A stretch of 64,000 nucleotides of DNA from the NCBI RefSeq assembly GCF_047663525.1, contig NC_092611.1, positions 6,299,001-6,363,000 on the forward strand, in the 5' to 3' direction. A model generated the notes under the pieces. It searched no databases and was not told the origin of the DNA. It saw only the letters and a list, made by a program, of their open reading frames with translations. Shown here piece by piece: positions 1 through 10,100 of the stretch. How positions within the stretch are numbered: position 1 is the stretch's first letter; each line of letters begins with the position of its first letter. The translations under genes and the position numbers were made by a program. The DNA comes from Anas platyrhynchos (Eukaryota; Chordata; Aves; Anseriformes; Anatidae).

Positions 1-101
1 GCGCAGCCGAGTGCCAGCCGTCAGTCTGATGTCAGTCCTGCTCGCTTCCGAGCAAGAGTCTCTGCCTTTCCTTGAAGCGACGCGTTTCTTTCTCCTTCCA
101 G

Positions 102-382
102 GTTTCTCGGATGGCTCTCAAGTTCCCGAAAGGCCGCCCAAGCCGCTGCCACGGAGAATAAATTCAGAGCGAAAAGCCGGGAGCTGCCAGCCGGGCGGAG
201 CCAGCAGCGGGAGCAGCGCATCGCTGCAGCTCTCCAGCGAGATCGAGAACCTCATGAACCAGGGCTACTCATATCAGGACATCCAGAAAGCGCTGCTCAT
301 TGCACATAACAATATCGAAATGGCCAAGAATATTCTCCGGGAGTTTGTTTCCATCTCCTCCCCTGCTCACGTGGCCACATAG
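102..382 (+). CDS. CBL: CBL last coding exon (C-terminal UBA domain), partial gene
   Basis: This is the 3'-terminal coding exon of the E3 ubiquitin ligase CBL, which ubiquitylates activated receptor tyrosine kinases; the rest of the gene lies to the left of the window. A pyrimidine-rich acceptor ends with AG at 100-101. The exon opens in phase 1, completing a Gly codon, and reads [15 protein letters not shown] to a TAG at 380-382, giving 93 residues including the split Gly. It carries a PxxxPR motif (PKPLPR), the type bound by CIN85/CD2AP SH3 domains, followed by a C-terminal UBA domain starting near [17 protein letters not shown] and ending at [10 protein letters not shown]. From memory the tail is nearly identical to human CBL. 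The main difference is a shorter Ser/Gly-rich linker between the PxxxPR motif and the UBA domain. Confidence 0.96.
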
Positions 383-3300
383 CACATCACCTCCGACGCC
401 TGCAACTTCTGCGGACCGGCTGCCCGGGCGGCTGCGCACCCGAGGGGAAGGGGGTTCCTTTAGAGACTGCGTGCGGAGCTCAGCCCTGCCTCTTCCCGAA
501 TCAGTTATCAGGTTTTTGTGGTTCCAGATTTCAAAGCAGTGGGAGGAAATGGAAGCGGAGCGGTGTTTTTATACAGTGTGTGTCTTGGAGTCCTTTTCCC
601 CCCTGCCTCTTGGCTGAGAGAACGGATTTGGGGTGCTGGTAGAGAGAGGCGGTGCCACGAGGGACCCCAGAACCGATGCCCTGGAGGCCGGGGGGAGTGT
701 TTTGTGCTGTGAATTCCAAGTGAATGCTCTGAGAAACCGGGTCAGTGTGGTGTGTCCTGTGGTTCATGGTACTAGGTTTGGACCCGCTCGCTGCTCAGGC
801 TTTTCGGAGCGGCCGAGCGGTCGCGGTCTGCTGGGAATAAGCAGGAGACCTTGGGAGAAATCTTCTGATTGCTTCCCGTTAGCTGTGGCGTCCCCCTCCT
901 CCCTGTAATGACAGCATTTATTGCTCACCATTTAGGTCATCCCTTTACTCCTGGAGCCGGCGTGCCTGGCTTCTGCGGGGCGCTTTGCTCGTGGCAGCGC
1001 CGGGCGTTGGATTTCTCTCGGCCGTGGCCTCTCCCCAGCAGCCTCGGATTCCAGGGCGCTAGAAGAGCTGCAAGCCCCGCGTGTTTTTGAGGGGTGGGAG
1101 AGGGAGGGAAGAATCCGAGGGAGAGCGAAGAGCTGGCTGCTGCTTCTCCTTTTCTTATTTTTTTTTTTTTTAGCCTCGAGCGTTTGGTGCTGGGGCTCGG
1201 TGGCAGCCCTGCCGGCCGCTCCCGTGCGCTCCTCCTCCCGGAATGCTGCACCTGCTGAACGCGAACGCGCTGCTTGCTGTGCCTAAACTGCATGGTGGCT
1301 GTCACAGCCTCGTGGTCCCCTCACGCTGCGGGGCTCCTCTTTCCATTCCTATTTCTCCGAGGAGTCCCCAGAGCTCGTGTCCGAGCGGAGCTGGGGCGCT
1401 TTGTGCTCGGAGAACAATCCCTGGGCTCGGAGAGGCAGGGCTCAGCTGCTCCTCGCACAAAACCTGAGCAGCTCCCGAGCTCCCCTCCTAATAGGCTTGA
1501 CGGGAGAGCAGCGTGGTGCCTTTGGGGGAGCCTTGCAGTCGGGCAGGGACACACAGCTCCCAGCCTGACAGACGGACAGCCAGCCCTCTGGGTACACGGC
1601 GAGGCTGCCAGCCTTTCAGAGCACGTCCTGCATTATTTGCATCCCTCCAAGGGCAGCAGCAGCAGTCCCTGGGTGAAGCTTTGCAGCTTGAAACGCTGCC
1701 GGCGTGCTCGGGGCAGCTGGATGCAGTTCAGCCCTTTAAAAAAAAAAAACAGGAGCTGGGCCCAGATTTCGGGGAAGCGGCTCGCGGCTGGCGAGGAAGC
1801 GTTGGCGAGGAAATGAAACCTGAAATGTTTGTGGGGTGTGCAGTGGGGGGGCTTTATAAATGGATGCAGGGGGGGTCCAGGCAGTTTAAAAGCAGGAGCT
1901 GGCCCCTCGCTCCCCTCCTGTCCGTAACAAAACGCTCTCTGACGCTGTAAGGGGATCCCTGAAGTGCAGCTCTCGCTGTTGCTATTTTAGGGCCAGGGCT
2001 GAAACATGCGAGCTGGGGAGATTTCTGCCCATCCATCGAGGCAGGTTTTGGGACGGAGCCCTGCCGGCCCTGCCCCTCTCTTCCGTGCTCTCCCCGGCGC
2101 TGCCACCGGCCCCGTGTTGCTTTTGGAGCCGCTTCAGCGCCGCCTTTGCTGCGTAAACTCAGCCTGAGTGAGTTCAAGTGTGGCGTGAGACCGGGGCTGC
2201 TGCTGCCAAGGCTGTGGGAGAGCCAAATCCGGCAGCAAAAACCTCACCTCGTGTCCTGCACAGCCCCTGAGCCCGCAGCAGCGATGCCCTGTCCCCTCTC
2301 TGCGCCATCCCCGTGGGTCTCAGCGATGAGGGAGCGGGATTTTCGTGGCATGTATCACTCACTAACTTCCCTGCATGTGTCCTTTCCGTGCGCTGTTTCT
2401 CAGACTAATTTAAGCAGCCGAAGCCTTGGCTTTGCCTCCTCGACCTGGGAGCGTTTTGCTTGCCCCGCTGGCGTGCAGCGGGCTGTGCCCAGGCCCTGTA
2501 CAGCGTATTTTCCTTCCTGTTTTTCTTCCCGAAAGGTGAGCCCGATGCGATTTTCTCTTTTCTTTCCCCCCCCTTCCACCTCCTCGCTCTTTATTCTGAA
2601 GGAGGTAGCTTGATAACGCGACTTCAGGAGAGCAGAAGCCAAACGTCTCGTGCCTTTCCGAGGGGAGCGCTGCCTCGCCGGGCTGCCCTGCCAAAAGGAG
2701 GCAGCTCCGAAAGGTGAAGGGGCTGGAGAGCCGGGCTGCTCTCACTCCTGCTGTGTCCCTGGGGATTTTTTTGCAGCATTTCAGCTGCCGAGGTTTCCTT
2801 CTCAGCCTGGTGCCGGGGCTGGTGCCGAGGACGGGAGAGCTGCGGGATGGGATTGCTTTTCCTTGGAACAAAACGAGCTCTGCTCTTTACCAAAACCGCC
2901 CTTTTTCTCCCCACCTGCCATGCCAGGGCGCGAAGCAAGCAGCAAACCCTTCCTCGGGGAGGAGCTGGGGCACCCGGCAGCCACCTCGCTTTTGGGGTTT
3001 TGGTGTTTTAGGGTGCCCGGAGCCACCCCGGCCGAGACATATCCCGAGGGGCAGGCTGGCTGCGGATTTGCTTCCCTGCGCACCCCTCACTGCGCCCTGC
3101 CTTGGGGACACGTCGCCTCCTGCACTAGGCTGATCTCCTCACTGTAGCTAACCCCTGAGGCAGGGCCATCACTGTAAATTTATTTTTTTTTTTAATTATT
3201 ATTATTATTATTTTATTATTTTATTATTTTTTTTTTCAGTCGAGCAAGAAAAAATGCAACTCCCAGGGCGCTTTTCCCGAAGGTGCCGCGTTAAAAAAAA

Positions 3301-3810
3301 AGTGAGTTGGGGAATAAATAAAGGACACGTGGGGTTTGTTTTTTTTTAAAGCTCCTGCTGGAAATCTTTTTTGGGAATTTCTGGCGGGGGAGGAGCGGTC
3401 GTTCTTTCTCTCGAATGACAAACACCAATTTGTATGATGTCAGTGTTAAAAATGTGGAGATTTTCACGAACTATTTTAAAAAAAAAAAAAAGTATAATAG
3501 TGTCATTAATATAAAATATAATAGCAGTATTTAATCCTTTCAGATCTGTAAAGAATAAGGCAAAACAGAAGGTAAATATTCTTACAGAGAGTAGCTGAGC
3601 TTTAAGGTTCACTTGGTTTAAAGTCCTCGGTTTGTTTGCAAGTGCATTGTTAATGTTTAGAGGTTATACTAATGTTATTTATTAATTGTTTCCATCCTTG
3701 TATGCTGCCCACTAAGAGCTTCTTTGGGATTTTCCTTCACCTGTGTCAGTAAAAAGAAAACGAAACAAAGTTTTATTTTTCAATAAAATTCCCTTTGTCG
3801 TAGCAGAGCG
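383..3810 (+). other. CBL: CBL 3' untranslated region
   Basis: About 3.4 kb follows the CBL stop without a supportable coding exon. It is GC-rich at first, then AT-rich from about 3,170, and ends near an AATAAA at 3782-3787. Overlapping AATAAA hexamers at 3313-3322, followed by a GT/T-rich stretch, could give a shorter transcript. A long 3'UTR is usual for CBL. The end point is inferred from the hexamers alone. Confidence 0.6.
3782..3787 (+). terminator. Poly(A) signal, likely CBL distal site
   Basis: AATAAA is preceded by T-rich sequence and followed by TTCCCTTTGTCG. It is the last plus-strand hexamer before the intergenic minisatellite, so it is the best candidate for the CBL transcript end. 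Confidence 0.55.
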
Positions 3811-4599
3811 GCTGCCTGCTGGTGGTTTTGTGAGCCCGGCTTGGGGCGTTCGGTCCGTCCCCTGCGTCCCTTACACACCTCGCTGACACCGAACCTGCTT
3901 CCAGACAATTACCTGATCCTAATTAAGGTCAGGGATGCTCATAAAATGAGAGCAGGGATAGTTTAAGAGTGCAACACGCTGCTGGAGCCAACCAAGAGAT
4001 GACACAAGCCCAAAGAAACTATGAAATGACAAGGCTCTCGTTAAGAGGGTTGGTACCAAACATTATTTATTATTTTTTATTTATTTTTTATTTATTATTA
4101 TCCATTATTCACTGCAGTGCCCATAGGGTGCCCGGTAAGTCCCGAAACCCAAATCCTGCTCTGCAGGAGCCCGTTAGCCTCCATCTGCCCCCCCGAAACG
4201 CAGCTCCAAACACCTTACAATTCCTGCCTCTCATTTAGAGAAGGAGATAGAAAATAATTAATAAACTAATCCGTGACATTCTATATATGGGATCTATAAG
4301 GAGTTCGAGGCTACCTACACATCCATAACACACCCCCAGTGCTCTGTTAAGGGGTACACGACCTGTTCAGCCCCCCCATGACCCCTGCTGGGGCTGGGAG
4401 CCTGTAGGGGGGTTTTTGGGCCCCCGTTGGCCCTGACCGTGGGCCCTAGGGGCTGATGGAGGTTGTGGGGTCAGGCAGGGGCTGCCTGGGGGTGGGCGCT
4501 GATGCTGGATAATGGGGCATGTATGGGGTCTGTGGGCATGTAGGGGGCTACGGGGAGGGCAGGAGGGGTCTGGGGGGGTTGATTGAGGCCAAGTGGGTG

Positions 4600-5100
4600 C
4601 AAAGGAAGATGGCTCAAGGGTCAAACGAGGTTAATTGGGGTCAAGTGAGGACATGGGGGGGTCATCTGAGGTCAACTGGACTCAAGAATATGGCTTGAGA
4701 GGTCAAATGAGGTTAATTGGGGTCAAGTGAGGACATGGGGGTCAAATGAGGACACTGGGGTCAATTGAGGACACAGGGGTCATCTCAGGTCAAGGGGACT
4801 TGAAAGAAAGCGGCTCGAGAGGTCAAATGAGGTTAATTGGGGTCAACTGAGGACACCGGGGTCAATTGAGGACACAGGGGTCAAATGAGGACAAGTGGAC
4901 ACAAGAAAACGGCTCCAGAGGTCAAATGAGGTTAATTGGGGTCAAATGAGGACACAGGGGTCAAATGAGGACACAGGGGTCAAATGGGGACACGGGGGTC
5001 ATCTCAGGTCAAGGGGACTCAAAAGACAATGGCTCGAGAGGTCAACTGAGGTTAATTGGGGTCAAACGAGGACACGGGGTCAATCGAGGTCAAGTGGACT
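4600..5100 (+). repeat. GGTCA-rich minisatellite with higher-order structure
   Basis: A unit of about 20 bp built around GAGGACACAGGGGTCAAAT is repeated imperfectly. A marker variant, GAGGTTAATTGGGGTCAA, recurs near 4627, 4709, 4829, 4929 and 5049. The spacings are about 82, 120, 99 and 120 bp, or four, six, five and six basic units. Decay is mild. Confidence 0.9.
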
Positions 5101-5699
5101 CCAAGGGTGTGCCCCAGGCCAGGTTCATTGGGGTTGGCTGCACTGGCTCCCAGTTGGGACTGGCTGTACTGGGTGGTACTGGAGGAGCTTGAGGCCGTCT
5201 CTGCTGGCTCCAGGTGAGTGAAACGACCCCAAAAGCCCCACGGGGGTCCCATGGGGGCTATGGAATGGTCCGAGTTGGACCCCCCACCCTTATGGCCACA
5301 GGAACCCCATTGGGGGGGCTCCATCCCCCATCCACTGCCACCCCCCAGTGACCTCCCCCCAGGTCAGTATGGGGACAGCCCTGTCACGTCGCCATCCCCC
5401 TTCCTCACTAACTATTTGTTATTTTTTATTATTATTTATTATTATTATTTATTTATTTTTTATTATTTTTAATTTTTATTTATTATTATCCATTATTCCC
5501 TATTAAAATGGCTCAGAACCCCTCCCTAGGAATTCCCCACCGCCACCTGCAGAAGCTGAGGGATGAACACCAGCCACAAGCCCTCAGGCTCCTTTAGGGG
5601 AATTATCCCTGAATAGCCCAGATCCTCGGTATTAGCAATAAAACGATCGATAATTACCAATAAAATGATCTCTTTTGGTTTCTTACCCAACAGCTTCGA

Positions 5700-6030
5700 T
5701 TATCGGGGGCTGTTAAATCCCATTACCACGCTCCCTTTTAGCATCCAGTCACCACTACTACACTGATGTATTGCAATCTAATAGGGTTATCAATTAGAAA
5801 CCTCATTAATAGAGCTGCCTGTTATCAATTATTGGGGGCCGGTAGCTATTAACACCATTTCTAATTAGCAGCCCTGTACGGAATTACCTGTTAGCATCCC
5901 TAGTAGGCACCGATCCATCATCTATTAGGATTTTACCAGGATTTCCTGTTAATTCCTATCAGGAATATCCCGTTAATTCCTACCAGGACCTCTCATTAGC
6001 TGCCACTAATTGCCTATTAACACTGATTAG
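5700..6030. repeat. Degenerate TTAATT/ATTAG-rich repeat
   Basis: Short phrases such as CCTGTTAATTCCTA, CCCGTTAATTCCTA and variants of TACCAGG recur at about 24-25 bp intervals between 5925 and 6000. Looser copies (ATTAGCA, TATTAAC) extend back to about 5700. It looks like a decayed tandem repeat and no coding potential is evident. Confidence 0.5.
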
Positions 6031-6089
6031 CACCCGTCCCGGGGCTGGGAAAGGGGAAGGGAAGGGAGCGAAGCGTCGCCACCAGCCTC

Positions 6090-6385
6090 ACGCCCAGCCT
6101 TTGACCTCGGTACTTTATTTTCACATATATATATATATATAAAAAACAAACAAACTGGCAAATATCAGACAAAACGCCCGGAAATGTACACACAACCCAA
6201 CAAAAATATGTATAACCCAAAGCTTCTGCTGCCACCACGCAGCTCACGAGCGGGGCCGAGCCGAAGGGGAAGGGGCTGGGGGGCAGCAGGGGAAGGCTGG
6301 GGCCGGGGTTTTCCTTCCCCGGAGGGGGCAGGAGGTGTCAGTGAAGCAAGAAATAAACCAGTTTCCCCTGGGGCTGATAAATGTT

Positions 6386-6416
<31 letters not shown>

Positions 6417-7140
6417 GAGAGAGAAATCCAACCCTGAGACATCGCCGGCTGGCCCTGACCTGACATTCCTCGGGTTCACGTTTAAGCACGGCCCAGCGGT
6501 GCCAGCAGCTGTGCGGCCTCCCTAAAAACAACTCAATTCGTCCTCCCCCTCGGCAGCAAACCTTCAATCCGGAGGATTTCAGAACCTGCAGCCCCCACGG
6601 AGCCGAGAGCCCCGGCCCTGCCCTCGCAGCCCCTCGGGGGGCTCCCTGCCCGCAGCACCCCGGGGACTCAGCACCGAGGCCAGGGGGGCTCAGAGGGAAA
6701 ACCCCAAAAGCCCCAATGCTTCTCCCCTCAGCCCCCCAAAACCCAAACCCTTGAGGTGCCAGCACCGCCCTGCTGCGAAAAAGCGAAGAATCCCGCCAGC
6801 TTTGCTGAGCAAATTTGGGGAGAAAAGGCGTCAAAAAAAAAAAACCTTGCCGCGCGCGGCGCAATTTCCTGAATGAAGCCTCGGCTCCTTCCCTCGGGCA
6901 GCTCAGTGGGGGAATTTCGTTCGAGTATTGCTGTCGGCTTCCCCGGAGCAGAAAGCAAGCCCGGCTCCGCCGCTGCCAAGCCGCCAAGCCGCGGTTGAGG
7001 TATCGGAGGGGGGGTCCCCGGGGTGCCCCCGCGGGGTTTCGCCGCCGGCCGCGCTCCCCGGGGGCTGGAGCAGGGGTGGGAGAAGGCAATCGGAGAGCAG
7101 GGAAGGGTCGAGGGGAGAAAGCACTTGGGAGATCCCCTGG
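6090..7140 (-). other. MCAM: MCAM 3' untranslated region
   Basis: This sequence lies between the MCAM stop at 7141-7143 and the inferred poly(A) site. It contains A-rich tracts (6390-6420) and no conserved reading frame. Confidence 0.6.
6114..6119 (-). terminator. Poly(A) signal of MCAM
   Basis: TTTATT on the plus strand reads AATAAA on the MCAM strand, about 1.0 kb beyond the MCAM stop codon. A (TA)n run lies just upstream in transcript sense (plus 6126-6141). Confidence 0.65.
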
Positions 7141-10100
7141 TTAGTTCCTCAGATCGATGTATTTCTCGCTCTTGAAGAGAAAAAAGGGGGGGAAAAAAAT
7201 AAAATTAGGGGGGAGAATAAGGATTGCACCGGGAGCTGGGGCTCGGCGATGCTCTGCCCCCCTCGGCACCTCCCCGTCCCCCTCCCCGAGTGATGCCGAT
7301 GGCTTTAGGGTGCCCATGCAGGGTGCGGAGCGCTGGGCGAGGAGAGAAGCGTTACCTCGGGCACCCCCTGGGCTCCTCGGCTCCGCTCCCAGCCCTGCCC
7401 GACGCCCCCGTGGCCGGCGGGGCCACCAGGTCCTACCTGGTCGGCGGCGGGTCCCCTCTCGCCGTTGGCGCCCTGCAGGAGCCCGGCCTCTTCGGCGAGT
7501 TTATCTGACTTAACTTCAACTACATTCTTGTCTTTACGTGCCTCTGGCTTTGTGCTAGGGGAGGGAGGTGACAGCTTTGAGACCGTGCTTGCGCCACCCA
7601 AGAGGGCACCTGGCTTTGGGGGGTGGGGGGGAGCGGGGCCAGCCGAGCCCCCAAATTCCATCCCGGGGAGATGCTCGGGGGCAGAGGGTGCCCAGGGGCT
7701 GAGGATTTGGCTCTGGGAAGCTCTGGGCTCTCCCTGCCAGGGGTCCCTCGGCTGCTCCTCTCCTCCCTGCGTGGACGGGCTGAGCCCTGCGCACCCCGGG
7801 GGCTGCGGGGAAGCTGGAAGCGAGACCCCCACCCCGTGCCCCCGGGTGCCTCCCGATGGCGTGATGGGATGGGAAGCAGGAGCAGGGGGCAGCAGGAGAA
7901 ATGGGATGCAGGAGAAACGGGCAGCCCCTGGGGGCTCCCCGGGGGTGGCGGCAGTGCTTACATGTCCTGCTTGCCGGCTTGGCCACAGGAGATTTTGCCT
8001 TTCTTGTGCAGGAAATAGATGACGGAGCCCAGCACGGCCACCAGCAGGATGCAGACGATGATGGCCACGATGATCACCCCTTTGCTCTCCGAGGTCTTCC
8101 CATCTGGGCCAGACACGGGGAGCTCACTGCGCCGCCCACCCCGGCGCCCTCCATCCAGCCTCTCCTCAGCGGGGCAGGCTCCCAAAAACCCAGACAATCT
8201 GGGGGAGGGGGAGCAGCAAGGGGGTTGGGGGCTCACCCAGCAGCTTGATGTGCTTCTCGCTGACCCCCAGCGCGTTGGACACCCGGCACATGGCCCCGGC
8301 GCGCAGCAGCTCGTGGCTCACGCGCACCGTCAGGTTGCTGGCGACGTGCTGGTTCTCCACGTACTCGTGGGTCTGCGGGGAGCAGCGCAGGGCTCAGCAC
8401 CCCGGGGATGGTCACAGCCCAAATTCAGCCCCTCCCCGCCCGGCTCTCACCGTCCCGTTGATGCTCCAGCGCACGGAGGGCCGGGGGAAGGCGATGGCTT
8501 TGCAGGTGAGGTTCACCACCTCGTCCTGCCGCACGTAGAGCGGGGAGCTGATGGCCACGATGCGCGGTTTCCCTGCGGGGACGGCACAAAAAACCCCTTT
8601 GGCTCCCCATGGGGGGAAACAAAGGGGCTGAGGCTGGCGGCACGGGGCTCCCCCCGGGGTTATTCCTTACCCTGAACGGCCACGGCCACCTGCTTGCTGC
8701 GCTCCAGCCCCGGCACGCTGCGAGCCACCGCCTTGCAGCTGAAATTGCTGGAGGTTTCGAAGGTGAGGTTCCTCAGGACGAGCTGGTTCCCCTCCGCCAC
8801 CTTCCTGCCCTGTTGGGGAGGGACGATCCACGGTGCTGAGCCCCCAGCCTGCCCCACGGGACCTCCCAAAGCGAGGTGAAGAGGCGGAAAGGGGAAAATC
8901 CTCCCCTTGGAGGAGCCCGGGTGCCGCTCACCTTCTCGTCCCTCCACTGGAAGTCCAGGTCCACGGGGCTGTGTGCGCTGCAGTTCAGCCTCACGCTGTC
9001 CCCTTCGTTCAGGGGCGAGGAGGGCTCCATCTGCACCCGCACCCCTTCGATGTCTGGGGGGGACACGGAGAGCAGGGCAGCGGGAGCAGGGGGACCGGGG
9101 CGCCCCATTGCCACGGCTCCGCGCCCCCCCCCTGTCCCCCCCGTCCCCCCGGGGCCTTACAGTTGACGACGAGCTCCACCTCCTTCTCCATCTGCGTCAT
9201 GTCATCCAGGTCCAGGATCTGGCAGCGGTACAGCCCGCTGCTGCTCTTGTTGACGCCGTGCAGGCTCAGCACCCCGTTGCTGGTGTCGGCCAGGGAGGAG
9301 ACGTCCTGCCAGTCCTCGGGCTGCGGGCAGGGCAGCGCTCAGCCCTCAGCCCCGTGCTCCCGGGGGGCACGAGACGAGGCACAGGCAAGCCAGGAGCTGC
9401 CTACAGGAGCCCAGACCTCCTCCCGACCCCAAACGCCTCACCGATTTCTTGTAGAAGCTGAAGACGGGCGCCGGGTTGCCATCAGCCTCGCACACCAGCT
9501 TCACATCATCCCCCTCCTTCACCAGCGCAGCGGTGGGCACGATGTGCAGCTCCACGTGCTGCGTGGGGTCTGGGGCACGAGGGAGAGGGCAGGGTGGGTG
9601 CTGGTGTCCCCCCTCCGTCCCTAAACCCGGCCCCAGGCCCCTCACTCACAGAAGACGGTGATGTTGACCCGCCGGGAAGCCTTGGAGAGCCGCTGGCCCC
9701 GCAGCCAGTAGTGCACGGCGCAGTGGAACAGGGAGCTGCGGTCCTCGCGGGTGACCACGGCAAAAAGGGTGCTGCTCACCGTGTACAGCCCGCTCGACTT
9801 GCGGGTCAGCGTGGCCAGGAACTTCACCTCTGCAGGGGACGCGTCCACTGTGCCCAGCCCGCGGGGAGGGCTCTTTCGGGTGGCCCCAAACCCCCCAGCC
9901 CCGTCCCCAGCCCTCACTCACTGTTCTCCTCGGCCTGCAGCTGCTCCCCGTTCTTGTACCAGGTGATGTTGGCGGGTGGGAAGCTGTTCTCGCTCACGCA
10001 CTGGGCGATCTGCGGCGGCACAGAGCGCCTTGGGCACGGCACAGCCCCCCGGGGACCCCCGTGGGGAGCGGGGAGAGGGGAGCCCGGCACGGCGGGGGGC

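Larger units (their letters stand above)
3811..6090. other. CBL-MCAM convergent intergenic region
   Basis: No gene is supported between the two converging transcripts. The interval holds an AT-rich block (4062-4112), a GGTCA-rich minisatellite (about 4600-5100), a second AT-rich block ending in the same sequence as the first (5411-5503), and an irregular TTAAT/ATTAG-rich stretch (5640-6030). Confidence 0.7.

Noticed and set aside
8833-9624. A 263-codon plus-strand open frame across MCAM exons
   Set aside because: It is antisense to well-supported MCAM exons with matching splice phases. Open frames opposite GC-rich coding DNA are expected by chance.
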